A DNA stretch of 64,000 nt from Paenibacillus melissococcoides (GCA_944800085.1 CALYLO010000004.1:124001-188000), one strand, 5' to 3'. Numbered from the stretch's first letter, positions 17,848 through 26,633 are shown. Translations and numbers: made by a program. The notes: generated by a model from the letters alone, not told the origin.

Positions 17848-17864
17848 ACAGGCGCAGCATTTTT

Positions 17865-18344
17865 AACCTCAAGAGGCTAAATTCTGAGGAAATCCTGCAA
17901 AATTACATTATTTCTCCATTTTGAATGCTATTTATGCCTTGCCGTAGGGTAATTGCTGTATTTTTGCAGCAATCCTATTTTCGCATCATCGTCTCACTGA
18001 AATTGCTGCATTTTTGCAGTATTGGCGGAGCAGATGACTAGAGTGGCGGGAGATACTGCAGCTATAGTGGAGTAGATGACCGGAGCTGCGGACGTTCTGG
18101 GCGGGAACGATGGAAGAAAGAGAGGTATTTGCGAACCTATCGGACCTTGAAGGGCGTTTCGGAGCGGCTGCGCGCCCGGGCGGATCATCACCATTCGCTC
18201 GCCGCGGCTGAATTATGAATTATTTTTCGTTCTGCCGCAGCAGTCCGTGTTTGCGGGACTTCTCCCGCCTCATTTCTATCCGCATAACCATATCGAGGAG
18301 GGGTGCTTCACGCCGAACCGCCCTCTCCGCTGCGGCTCCCGTTC
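17865..18344. other. Decayed intergenic segment with two short hairpin repeats
   Basis: No intact gene. Two similar inverted repeats, ATTGCTG..TTGCAGCAAT (17952-17973) and ATTGCTG..TTTGCAGTAT (18002-18022), lie 50 bases apart. From about 18200 short coding-like stretches (for example LFFVLPQQSVFAG) appear but cannot be assigned. Confidence 0.4.
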
Positions 18345-18563
18345 ATCCGTACCGCCAAATATTGGAGGAGTTCATGGGGACTCTTCCGAATCCGGATGAT
18401 TTGCGGGACATGCTTGCGCAGGTGATGAGGCTGCTGGCCGAGCAAGGGCTGGCTGACAAGGAATTGATTCTCACGGAATGGAATTCGACCGCCTATCAGG
18501 GAATTGACGAATGACACCGTGTATAAGGCGGCCTATCTCGCTAAAACCATTGTTGATAGTCTT
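18345..18563 (+). pseudogene. GH39-domain protein fragment, frameshifted
   Basis: The reading DDLRDMLAQVMRLLAEQGL followed by ELILTEWNSTAYQ is typical of GH39 (beta-xylosidase-like) domains, which in Paenibacillus are often fused to AraC regulators. The expected ELTNDTVYKAAYLAKTIVDSL continues in another frame after one extra G near 18500. Everything upstream and downstream of this ~70-residue piece is missing. It ends exactly at hairpin repeat copy 2. Confidence 0.7.
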
Positions 18564-18587
18564 AAGGTAACTCGCAAGAGTTACCTT
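18564..18587. repeat. Hairpin repeat, copy 2 (before the prepilin peptidase)
   Basis: Perfect arms AAGGTAACTC / GAGTTACCTT with a GCAA loop. It repeats copy 1 at 16125-16147 and sits just before the prepilin peptidase ribosome site. Confidence 0.8.
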
Positions 18588-18608
18588 TTCCTTAGAGGGG
18601 GGATGAGG

Positions 18609-19052
18609 ATGGAATTGACCTTGTGGGTGGGCGGCTTTGCGCTGTTCGGGCTCTGCATCGGCAGCTTCCTCAATGTGGTCGCTTACCGGGTGCCGCGGGG
18701 AGAGTCGGTCGTCGCTCCGCCTTCGCGCTGTCCGGACTGCGGGGAGCGGGTGCGGCCGTATGATCTGATTCCGGTCGTCAGCTATATCCTGCTGCGCGGG
18801 CGCTGCCGCTTCTGCGCCACGCCGATCCGCGCGCGCTATCCGGCGGTAGAACTGCTGACGGGAACCGCCTTCGCCATCGCCGCCTGGCGCATGCCGTGGA
18901 GCGCCGAAGCCTTGGCGGGCGCGCTGCTGAGCGCGGTCTTGATTGCCGTGGTCATCACCGATATCGATTGGCGCATTATACCGAACCGGATTATCGGCTG
19001 GGGAGCTCGATTGCTCCGATTTATGTCAATTTTCAAGATGCGGAGGAATTGA
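18609..19052 (+). pseudogene. Prepilin peptidase (PilD/ComC type), C-terminally truncated by fusion
   Basis: Starts at an ATG six bases after a GAGGGGGG site. The N-terminal PilD domain is clear: GLCIGSFLNVVAYRVPRGES, two CxxC zinc pairs (CPDCG and CRFCA), RARYPAVELLTG, and the first catalytic Asp region ITDIDWRIIPN. Homology ends at IIGWG (~19003). The remaining residues read through DNA belonging to a TetR gene in another frame. The second catalytic region and four membrane segments are lost, so the protein should be inactive. Confidence 0.88.
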
Positions 19053-19471
19053 TTCAGGAGGTGATTAAGAAGACGGTCCAGGTGAGCCAACAGATGCTGG
19101 AGGAGATGAGCACCGGCAATCCGTTCTATGATATCGGGGCGGCCAGCCTCCGGTTCGCCAGGGAATACAGCGAGCTGTTCCGGGAGCTGGTCATGAGGCC
19201 GAACCCGTACATGCATGAGTATGAGCGGGATATGGGGCCTGTCCTGCTCGAACAGATGAAGCAGGATGCGGATTTGCAAGGATTTTCCGATGAAGAGCTG
19301 ATGATGATTTTGATGAAAATGAAAATATTCCAGCTTGGCTTATCGGTCATGGTCGCGAACGGCCTGCTGCCGGAGTCGTGGGATGAAGGGCGAGCTATGG
19401 AGCTGTTGTCCGGCGCGGCGAATGATGTGATGGCGGCGGCCCGGATGCGCAAGCGCGCTGGGAAGGAATAG
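19003..19471 (+). pseudogene. TetR-family regulator, 5'-truncated (C-terminal part)
   Basis: From GSSIAPIYVNFQDAEELIQE onward the frame matches a TetR regulator starting in the recognition helix (usually GVSxAxIYxxF) and continuing through the ligand-binding domain to the stop. The first ~30-40 residues with most of the DNA-binding domain are gone. The junction with pilD at about 19003 marks a deletion that removed both gene parts and whatever lay between. The ORF can be read from an ATG at 18896 in pilD sequence, but that N-terminus is out-of-frame PilD. Confidence 0.8.
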
Positions 19472-19583
19472 GCCCCCAATCGTAGAGGAGGAGCGGGAAG
19501 AGATGAGGGAACAAGCGGCGCAAGCATGCAGGGCGTGTCGTTCACGCTGCATATCAATTCGTATGGTGGATGGGGCCTTTTCT

Positions 19584-21524
19584 ATGAAAAGGCGAGGAAT
19601 GGTGTTGATGCTGTTATGTGCGCTCTTGGGCTCCGTTCTTATGGCGTTTCCTTCGTCTGCCGGGGCCAAGTCGGCGGCATATCCGGATCTGGAAGCCTTC
19701 GTCGATGAGGTCGTGAAGGCGCAAATGGAGAAATACGACATGACCAATGCGGCGGTAGGTGTCGTCGAGGGGGGAGAGGTTCGATTGGCGAAGGGCTATG
19801 GATATGCCGATCGGGAGAAGCGGGTTCAGGCCGATGCCGAGCGCACCTTGTTCCGCATCGGATCGACTTCGAAATTATTGACCTGGACCGCCGTCATGCA
19901 GCTTGTCGAGCAGGGCAAGCTGGATCTGAATGCGGATATTAACCGGTATCTGGACGTGAAGATCCCGCCGCAGCTCATCCATTCCCCGGATCAAGCCGAG
20001 CCGATCACGTTAACGCATCTGATGACGCATACTCCTGGCTTCGAAGATTCCGTCGATTCGATATTCAGACTGTCCGCCGACGAGATGCTCCCGCTGCAGG
20101 AGTATATCCGCGCGCACCTTCCCGCGCGGGTCTTTCCTCCCGGGAAAGTCTCGGCTTATTCCAATTACGGGGCGGCCTTGGCCGGTTATATCGTGGAGCG
20201 GGTATCCGGCCAGCCCTTTGCCGAGTATGTGGAGCAGCATATTTTCGCTCCGCTCGGAATGGGGCGCAGCTCCTTCCTCCAGCCGCTGCCGGAGGCGCTG
20301 GCGCAAAATCTGGCCAAGGCGTACCACGCCGTGGATGGCGGCTATGCGGCAGGGAAGTTCGAATATCTTCTGCCCGGGCCGGCCGGCAGCATGAGCAGCA
20401 CGGCATCGGATATGGCCCGGTTCATGCTCGCCCATCTGCAGGGCGGCCGGGCGGGGGAGAGGCGAATCCTGCAAAAAGATACGGTCGAGCGGATGCATCG
20501 TCAGCAGTTCACTCAGCATCCGAAGCTTGGCGGCATGACCTTCGGCTTCATGGAAGGCATGCTTAACGGCCAGCGCATCCTGTTCCAGAACGGCAATACG
20601 ATGCTGTTCGATACCGGGCTCTATCTGCTGCCGGAGCAGGGGGCGGGAATCTTCGTGTCTTACACCGGGGGAAGCTATTTGGCGCATAATGAGCTGTTCC
20701 AGGCCTTCATGGATCGCTACTATCCTTCCCCTCGCCCAGCGCTGGAGCCGACGCTTGCAGGGAGTGTCGAGCGGGGGCATGCCTATGTCGGCGAGTACCA
20801 CCAGAACCGCCGCAATTTCACGACAGGGGAGAGCATGGTCAGTCTGATGATGGGGACGATCGCGGTAGACATGGAGGAAGACGGTCATTTGCTGGTGACG
20901 CATGGCGGGGAGACGAACCGCTTCGTGGAGGTTGAACCCGGAATCTATCACAATTTGCGGGAAGGCCGGACGCAGGACTATTTCGGCGAATTCCGGACCA
21001 TCATATTTGACCGCGATCCATACGGCAACATCATGCTGATGTCCGACGGACCGATGACTTATTCGCAGGCGCCTTGGTACGGCACAAGCTCATTCACCAT
21101 GATGGCGCTGCTCTTCGCCGTGCTCATGGTTGCCGGTTCCTCGCTGTATTGGCTGATCGGGGCGATTGTGCGGCAGATCCGGCGGCGTTCCGAGCGGCAT
21201 CCGGCGATCGTGTCCGCAGCGCGCTGGACGGCCGTCGCGTATGGACTGCTCACGGTACTCGCCGTGGCGGGCATGGCAAGCGCGGGAAAGGCCGATCCGG
21301 TGTATGGGCTGCCGGCAACGTCTTATATGGAGCCGCCGGCATGGCAAATCTGGATCGACCGGATTCCCATTGTGCTGGCCGGACTCGGCGCGCTGATCGT
21401 TCTCCACACGCTTCTGCTCTGGTGGAAGCGGTACGGGCGCTTCGGGGCGCGAATTCATTACACGCTGTTTGCGCTTGCGGCGGCAGGAATGCTGGAGCTG
21501 TTCTATTATTGGAACATCATATAG
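19584..21524 (+). CDS. Secreted/membrane serine beta-lactamase-family hydrolase
   Basis: 646 aa from the ATG at 19584. A signal peptide (MKRRGMVLMLLCALLGSVLM) is followed by a class C beta-lactamase/PBP4*-type domain. The nucleophile motif is GSTSK (SxxK), the second motif YSNYG (Y-x-N), with HTPGF nearby. The last ~170 residues hold four predicted membrane segments, a layout seen in FmtA/PbpE-like hydrolases of Firmicutes. The frame is open from 19503, where AGGAGGAG is a better ribosome site, but that start would place 27 hydrophilic residues before the signal peptide. Substrate (peptidoglycan peptide or D-amino ester) is unknown. Confidence 0.85.
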   Translation: MKRRGMVLMLLCALLGSVLMAFPSSAGAKSAAYPDLEAFVDEVVKAQMEKYDMTNAAVGVVEGGEVRLAKGYGYADREKRVQADAERTLFRIGSTSKLLTWTAVMQLVEQGKLDLNADINRYLDVKIPPQLIHSPDQAEPITLTHLMTHTPGFEDSVDSIFRLSADEMLPLQEYIRAHLPARVFPPGKVSAYSNYGAALAGYIVERVSGQPFAEYVEQHIFAPLGMGRSSFLQPLPEALAQNLAKAYHAVDGGYAAGKFEYLLPGPAGSMSSTASDMARFMLAHLQGGRAGERRILQKDTVERMHRQQFTQHPKLGGMTFGFMEGMLNGQRILFQNGNTMLFDTGLYLLPEQGAGIFVSYTGGSYLAHNELFQAFMDRYYPSPRPALEPTLAGSVERGHAYVGEYHQNRRNFTTGESMVSLMMGTIAVDMEEDGHLLVTHGGETNRFVEVEPGIYHNLREGRTQDYFGEFRTIIFDRDPYGNIMLMSDGPMTYSQAPWYGTSSFTMMALLFAVLMVAGSSLYWLIGAIVRQIRRRSERHPAIVSAARWTAVAYGLLTVLAVAGMASAGKADPVYGLPATSYMEPPAWQIWIDRIPIVLAGLGALIVLHTLLLWWKRYGRFGARIHYTLFALAAAGMLELFYYWNII

Positions 21525-21791
21525 AAGGGGAGGAGGGCATCTGTGCGGATGTCTCTCCTCGTTAGCCGTCAGGGCACGCAAACGCGGCTCCTTGCCTGTC
21601 TCCAACTTCATATACAGCCTTGCGCGAAAGCCGTACATCTTGGGGAAGAACCACTGCTTTTTTATGGAAAAGGGTAAATCCCTTGACGCTCATACAATAG
21701 GTGTTGTTTTCACCCAAGCTTATAATTAGCTTTCATGTTGTACGATGGATTTGTAGATGAATAGCGAGAGAAGCATGGAGGAGGAGGCCGG

Positions 21792-22430
21792 ATGAGTAGA
21801 CCGGATAGGAATGAATTCGATCGGCAGGTAGGGAACTTGATTCAGGCGGGCTATCCTGAATTTGTCGGGCTGGACGAAGATGCGTTCAAGGAGCAGCTTG
21901 CGCCCCTGAGGGAGCGCGTTAAGTCATTGCCAATGCCAGAAGAGATCGAACCTCGGGAAGGGCGTGTTCCTTACATTATCGTCGTGAGAAGCGATGGCGT
22001 GGCCGGGGATCAGGCAATGGAGCAGGTCGAGCGGCAGGGCAAGCGGGGCTTCAGCATTATGGATGCCGAAGAGCTCCGCCGTTTTCAACCCATCGAGGGC
22101 GTTGAGCTTCCTGCCGGCATCGCGTATGTGGCGGCGGATATCGACAGGGGGATGGAGACGCTCGACGTGACGCCGAATGAGGCGCTCAAGACGATAGCGC
22201 AGCAGGGCCGCTCTCCGCTTACGATCGAGGAGGGCATTGCGCTCCTTACCCATTACCCGGACATGTTGCAGAAAAATAACGGCTTCTCCCTTCTCGCCTC
22301 CCGATGCGGAGACCGCAGGGTCACGGCGCTCTGGATAAGCGGCGGCCGGCCGAAGCTGGGCTGGTGCTGGGCGGGCAACCCGCATACCTGGCTCGGCTCC
22401 GCTTCATGCGGCCGCCGAATCGGGGGATAG
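21792..22430 (+). CDS. DUF5701-like protein of unknown function
   Basis: 212 aa with a strong GGAGGAGG site. The C-terminal signature FSLLASRCGDRRVTALWISG and PKLGWCWAGNPHTWLGSASCG recalls the DUF5701 family. No signal peptide or membrane segment. Function is not known. It is convergent with the histidine kinase at 22608. A TATAAT (21721-21726) about 65 bases upstream could be its -10, but a matching -35 is weak. The 177 bases to the next gene are GC-rich with a hairpin (22528-22549) lacking a T run. Confidence 0.7.
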   Translation: MSRPDRNEFDRQVGNLIQAGYPEFVGLDEDAFKEQLAPLRERVKSLPMPEEIEPREGRVPYIIVVRSDGVAGDQAMEQVERQGKRGFSIMDAEELRRFQPIEGVELPAGIAYVAADIDRGMETLDVTPNEALKTIAQQGRSPLTIEEGIALLTHYPDMLQKNNGFSLLASRCGDRRVTALWISGGRPKLGWCWAGNPHTWLGSASCGRRIGG

Positions 22431-22607
22431 AGGCAGGGCGCCTCGGCTCGCCTTTATCCCGGCGGCGCGAGGCGTCCCGCCTGGCCGGCCCGTCCGGAGG
22501 ACCCGGCAGGCCTGACACGAGGTGAAGGCCGCTCCGCTTGCGGGGCGGCTCTGAGCCGCATCTGTCCCGGCATAAGGGCCGCCCACCACAAGGACAGCCG
22601 CGGGCAG

Positions 22608-24122
22608 CTACGGCGCGGGCAGCTTGGGCAGGGACAGCCGGAACACGGTGCCGGCCTCCGAGGTCGAATGGAGGACGAGATCCCCGCCATTGGCGCGGGC
22701 CAGCAGCCGGCTGAGCGGCAAGCCGAGCCCGAGCCCTTGCTTTTTCTTGCGCCGGCTGCTCCCGCGGTAATAGCGCTCGAAGATGAACGGGACCTCGGAT
22801 TCACGGATGCCGCCGCCGTTATCCCGGACCTCGATGACGATGTCCTCGTCGAGCACCGCGGCTTCTAAGTCAATCTCCGTCGCCCCGGCCGCCGAGCTGT
22901 TCATGATCAGATTCGTCACTATCTGCTTGAGCTGCCCCTGATCTGCATCGCACTCGATTTCTTGGTCCGGCAGGACGGCATTCAGCCGAATCGAGGCGAA
23001 TGACGGCAAGGAGCGCAACTGCTGAACGACGCTGCGGATGAGCGGGGAGAGCGGGCCCTTCTCGGGCTCGGTCTTGACGGCCCCTGCTTCCAGAGAAGAG
23101 AATTCGAGCAGATCGTCGACCATCGCCTGCATCCGCTTCGCTTCCTCAAGCGAGACTTGCAGGAATTCATCGGCTTCGCTCCCCGCGACGACTCGTCCAT
23201 GCACGGCCTGAACCATGCCGCGAATCGAGGTGAGCGGCGTCCGCAGCTCATGCGACACCCCGGCCAGCAGATCGGTGCGCATCTGCTCCAATTGCTTCAG
23301 GCGAGAGGTCATGTCGCCGAAGGAGGAGACAAGCTGCCTCAGCTCCTGTTCCTTAATCCCGTGGACAGCGGGCAGCGCCGGGGAATACTGCCCGTCGGCG
23401 ACCTGCAGCGCGGCATCCGCCAGTTGACGCAGCGGCTGCGTCAGCTTCCGCAGCAGCAGATAGATCGCCGCCCAGCCGGCCGCGGCAATGCCGAAGGCCA
23501 TCAAGGCGATCAGAACATAAAGCTGCTTCGTCTTGTCGATATCCTCCTGAATCGGCGCGCTCAAGTACAGCGCCCCTGTCACGCCCGACTGCTGCTGCAG
23601 CGGCACGCCGATGCGCAGCCAGGTCACGTCCTGCTTGACGAGGCGCTGCCGGGTCGCCTGCCCGGAGAGCACGGTCTTGTAATCGGAAGGCGCGGCGGCG
23701 GTTCCGGAATCGGCGTTCCCGCTGTCTTCCGCATACATATCGAGCACCTTGCCTTGCGCATCAACAATCTGCATCGTCTCGCCATTCGCAGGTCTTGCTA
23801 CTACGGTCGCGCTAATGGCTTGGACCGGGGTGGCCTCATCGGCAGACGCGAGCGGAACGATAGGCCGGACGGTCAGATCCGTCTTGAGGCTGTTCTCAGC
23901 AGGCTGGGTATCGGCCTGCACACTGGTCAGACTGGTGATCCGGACATAGGAATCGGCCAACTGCTCCGCCCGCGCCTGCAGCACATCATAGCTGTGCCGG
24001 TATGCGTTCGCATAGATCCAGATGCCGGCGAGGAGACCGATGAGGAGCAGGGCGGCGAACAGAATCAGGGCGTAGCGCCACGTCCAGACGCGCAGCATCG
24101 GGAGCGGCTGTCTAGCGGACAT
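22608..24122 (-). CDS. Sensor histidine kinase
   Basis: 504 aa. Membrane segment one at ~14-37 (LILFAALLLIGLLAGIWIYA), an extracytoplasmic sensor region of ~160 residues, segment two near 200-225, HAMP, then the kinase core: H-box AGVSHELRTPLTSIRG, N-box NLIMNSSAAGA, G1 DNGGGI, F-box FIFERYYRGSS, G2 GLGLGLPLSR. Its start overlaps the end of the response regulator gene by 11 bases, so the pair is coupled. Signal is unknown. No target operon is evident next to it. Confidence 0.92.
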   Translation of the reverse strand: MSARQPLPMLRVWTWRYALILFAALLLIGLLAGIWIYANAYRHSYDVLQARAEQLADSYVRITSLTSVQADTQPAENSLKTDLTVRPIVPLASADEATPVQAISATVVARPANGETMQIVDAQGKVLDMYAEDSGNADSGTAAAPSDYKTVLSGQATRQRLVKQDVTWLRIGVPLQQQSGVTGALYLSAPIQEDIDKTKQLYVLIALMAFGIAAAGWAAIYLLLRKLTQPLRQLADAALQVADGQYSPALPAVHGIKEQELRQLVSSFGDMTSRLKQLEQMRTDLLAGVSHELRTPLTSIRGMVQAVHGRVVAGSEADEFLQVSLEEAKRMQAMVDDLLEFSSLEAGAVKTEPEKGPLSPLIRSVVQQLRSLPSFASIRLNAVLPDQEIECDADQGQLKQIVTNLIMNSSAAGATEIDLEAAVLDEDIVIEVRDNGGGIRESEVPFIFERYYRGSSRRKKKQGLGLGLPLSRLLARANGGDLVLHSTSEAGTVFRLSLPKLPAP

Positions 24123-24789
24123 GGAGAGAATACCCCATTCCCCGCACGGTCCGGATGGCGCCTTCGGATTCCGGCCAATCCTTCAGGCACTGCCGCAGCC
24201 GCTTGATCGTCGTGTCCACCGCCCGATCGCCGCCTTCATAATCGATTCCCCATACGTTGTCCAGGAGCTGCTCGCGGCTGAAGCATTGATTGGGATGCCG
24301 GGCAAGGAAGGCGAGCACATTCCAATCGCGCGGGATAAGCGGCACCGCCTGTTCGTTCAAGTAAGCGGCGCAGGAGGTGAAGTCGATGACCAGACTCCCC
24401 AGCCGCACGGCCTCGTGATCGGCCATATAGGTGGATCGCCGCAGAACCGCTTGGACGCGGGCGACAACCTCTTCCGGGTCGAACGGCTTCGGAATGTAGT
24501 CATCGGCTCCTTCCTGCAGTCCCCGCAGCCGGTCCGGCACGGCGCCGCGCGCCGTCACAATAATAACCGGACAGCTTCCATACTGCCTGAGCTGCTTCAG
24601 AATCTCCAGCCCGTCCTGATCGGGCAGGGTCAAATCGAGGAGCACCAGGTCCGGCCTCCATGACAAAAAAAGTCCCTCCAGATCTCCCTCTCCCGCATCC
24701 CAGCGCACTTCATATGGTTCACGCGCCAGGTACGCCTGCAGCAAGCGGGCGATGGGCGCTTCATCTTCGATCAGCAATATTTTTTTCAT
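24112..24789 (-). CDS. OmpR/PhoB-family response regulator
   Basis: 225 aa from the ATG at 24789, preceded by AAAGGA at good spacing; six extra upstream residues are possible from 24807. The receiver domain shows the acidic pocket (IEDE), phospho-acceptor Asp in LVLLDLTLPDQDG, conserved Thr (VTA) and Lys (PKPF). The C-terminal winged helix has RDWNVLAFLARHPNQCFSREQLL and RAVDTTIKRLRQCL. First gene of a two-gene operon with the kinase that follows. Confidence 0.94.
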   Translation of the reverse strand: MKKILLIEDEAPIARLLQAYLAREPYEVRWDAGEGDLEGLFLSWRPDLVLLDLTLPDQDGLEILKQLRQYGSCPVIIVTARGAVPDRLRGLQEGADDYIPKPFDPEEVVARVQAVLRRSTYMADHEAVRLGSLVIDFTSCAAYLNEQAVPLIPRDWNVLAFLARHPNQCFSREQLLDNVWGIDYEGGDRAVDTTIKRLRQCLKDWPESEGAIRTVRGMGYSLHVR

Positions 24790-24960
24790 TACATGACATC
24801 CTTTCAAGCTTCATACGTACAGGCTATTGTAACAGGCGACAGGGGAGCGATGCCTTAGGAAAAATTAATCTGGCGGCATCGGTTCCCCTCCCCGACAGCG
24901 TACAGGATGAAGGTGTCAGGACGATGTCAGCCTTTGGAAGGCAGACTGGGAACAAGCAAA

Positions 24961-24988
24961 ACTTCCACCCGCCAGGCAGGGTGGAAGT
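24961..24988 (-). terminator. Rho-independent terminator after rlmA (minus strand)
   Basis: Perfect 10-bp stem ACTTCCACCC / GGGTGGAAGT with an 8-base loop; the minus strand continues TTTTGC. Confidence 0.75.
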
Positions 24989-25000
24989 TGATTCAGAACT

Positions 25001-25906
25001 TTATTTTTTCTTCCCGTACAGGATCGTGAAGTCTGCGGTAATCTTGGCGTTCTCCATGCGCAGCGCCTGGCGGATCCGCTCTTCCGGCGCGCCCCAGGAC
25101 AAGGGCGTCATGCGGATCACATCCTCCAGGAACGCGGGGGCTGCCGGGAGACGATACTGCACCGAATCGGTCTCCAACAGATGAAAATGCCGGCAAAATA
25201 GCGCGGCCGTGCGCTCATTATCGTAGTGCTGCCTGTCCGTCTGCCGGTACAGCACCTCCCTGAGCTCGCGCAAATAGGCGCTGCCCGGAATGACTTTAAT
25301 GACCATTCCGCTATCGGCGAGCAGCCGCCGGAACTCGGAATAGTTCGACGGAGACAACAGGTTGAGGATGAAGCCGAATGTCCGATCGGCGAACGGGCAC
25401 CGGGCCAGATCGGCAACGCACCAGATCGCCCGCGAGGATTCTCTTGCCGCGATGCGGATCGCTTCCTTCGAAATGTCGACGCCTGCCCCCCTCAGCTTGG
25501 CCGCTGTGCGTTCGTGAACCAGGTGCACAATGCGGGCTAAAGCGGAGCCTTCTCCGCAACCGGCATCCAATAGATGCGCGAGATGCGCGGGTTCCGCCTC
25601 GGAGGCGAGCTCCCGGGAGATTCGGCCGCTGATCCGCTCCAGCAGCGGTTCAAAAAATCCGCTGGCGCTCACTCTCCTGCGGGCTTCGAACATCGACTTG
25701 TCGTAAGCGCCGCGCGGAGGTTGCGGAAGCAGGTTCACATACCCCTGCTTGGCGATATCGAAGCAATGGCCGCGAGAGCAGCGCAAGCTGCCCGTGTTCG
25801 CCGTCTGCAGCATTTGCAGCGGGCTGGAGCAGATCGGGCAGGCCAGCATCGCTTCATATTTGGTAAGGAGACGAATGCTCATTTGTTTTTTGTCGTAAAT
25901 AGACAT
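25001..25906 (-). CDS. rlmA: RlmA-type 23S rRNA (guanine-N1) methyltransferase
   Basis: 301 aa. An N-terminal zinc-finger (CPICSSPL...CSRGHCFD) precedes KQGYVNLL and a Rossmann SAM-binding domain (LLDAGCGEGSAL), with FILNLLSPSNYSEFRRLL. This arrangement is typical of RlmA(I)/RlmA(II), which methylate G745 or G748 in 23S rRNA. Gram-positive members usually modify G748 and can affect tylosin response. The ATG at 25906 follows GGGGTG by seven bases; the frame also offers 25921 and 25882. Monocistronic. Confidence 0.82.
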   Translation of the reverse strand: MSIYDKKQMSIRLLTKYEAMLACPICSSPLQMLQTANTGSLRCSRGHCFDIAKQGYVNLLPQPPRGAYDKSMFEARRRVSASGFFEPLLERISGRISRELASEAEPAHLAHLLDAGCGEGSALARIVHLVHERTAAKLRGAGVDISKEAIRIAARESSRAIWCVADLARCPFADRTFGFILNLLSPSNYSEFRRLLADSGMVIKVIPGSAYLRELREVLYRQTDRQHYDNERTAALFCRHFHLLETDSVQYRLPAAPAFLEDVIRMTPLSWGAPEERIRQALRMENAKITADFTILYGKKK

Positions 25907-26155
25907 GCAAAAACACCCCATTCATTCGGATTGGTGAATGAAAAAAGGCGCAGAAAAATAAACCCAGGCCATTCCTCAAAAAAAATGGCTGAGCCTTCAT
26001 CCGCACCTCTCATTAACGCAACCGAATGTAATGGATCATGTATGGGAGCACCCTCTCTGAACGTTCTCATAGGCAGGGGCAGCATGGCTCCTGACAAGTT
26101 TAATTATAACATAAGGCCTGACACTCTGCTCGGACGGACGCAGGCAGGGGAGGGA

Positions 26156-26211
26156 TTGACACGGGGGACCTGCTCGAAGATAACAATATATGTTTAAAAG
26201 TTTAAACCTAC
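26156..26211 (+). promoter_or_regulatory. Predicted promoter and ArsR-type operator of the regulator gene
   Basis: TTGACA (26156-26161) with GATAAC 17 bases later (26179-26184). Just downstream, 26187-26211 holds arms TATATGTTTAAAA and TTTAAACCTAC. Its reverse complement recurs almost unchanged at 26564-26588. The rest of 25907-26155 holds no recognised feature. Confidence 0.6.
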
Positions 26212-26223
26212 AAGGAGATGTGT

Positions 26224-26544
26224 ATGGAATCCGCCGGATGCAGCAACAAAGAGCTTGTATTGGAGAAGTTCCGCTTGGCGACGCCGATTTTTCAGGCGCT
26301 GGGAGACGAGAACCGTCAGCAGATCATTATGCTGCTGCTGGAAGAGGGGCGCTTGAATGTGAACCAGATTACAGAGAGAATGGAGCTGTCGCGCCCTGCC
26401 GTGTCCCATCATTTGAAAATCTTGAGACAGGCCGGACTGATTGGGTTCGACAAGCAAGGAAATGAAAAATATTATGCGTTGAGCTCGAGGGAGTTCCTGA
26501 AGCAAATTAAAGATCTGTGCTTGGCGATCGAGTCGGATTGTTAA
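26224..26544 (+). CDS. ArsR-family transcriptional repressor
   Basis: 106 aa. Winged helix-turn-helix of the ArsR/SmtB type: FQALGDENRQQIIMLLLEEG, LNVNQITERMELSRPAVSHHLKILRQAGLI. No CxC arsenic motif is seen, but Cys residues occur near the N-terminus (MESAGCSNK) and the C-terminus (IESDC). The ATG at 26218 abuts the AAGGAG site, so 26224 is chosen. Near-identical operators flank the gene, one over its own promoter and one before the EamA gene, which it presumably controls. Confidence 0.88.
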   Translation: MESAGCSNKELVLEKFRLATPIFQALGDENRQQIIMLLLEEGRLNVNQITERMELSRPAVSHHLKILRQAGLIGFDKQGNEKYYALSSREFLKQIKDLCLAIESDC

Positions 26545-26563
26545 TTTGTTCTTTTTTTGACTC

Positions 26564-26588
26564 GTAGGTTTAAGATTTTAAACATATA
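26564..26588 (+). promoter_or_regulatory. Second ArsR-type operator, before the EamA gene
   Basis: Arms GTAGGTTTAA (26564-26573) and TTTTAAACATATA (26576-26588) separated by two bases. The site matches the reverse complement of 26187-26211 except at the centre. Confidence 0.65.
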
Positions 26589-26633
26589 AACGTATGGTGA
26601 GGATGAATCGAACATGGGAGATGTGAAACCAGG

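Noticed and set aside
18215..18514. 99-residue ORF as an intact gene
   Set aside because: Only its latter half matches a GH39 domain, which continues in another frame; treated as a fragment.
18896..19471. 191-residue ORF as a complete TetR regulator
   Set aside because: The first ~35 residues are out-of-frame prepilin peptidase sequence, so the DNA-binding domain is missing.
24961..24988. Terminator for the response regulator operon
   Set aside because: That operon runs leftward from 24789; the hairpin lies upstream of it and fits the rlmA end instead.
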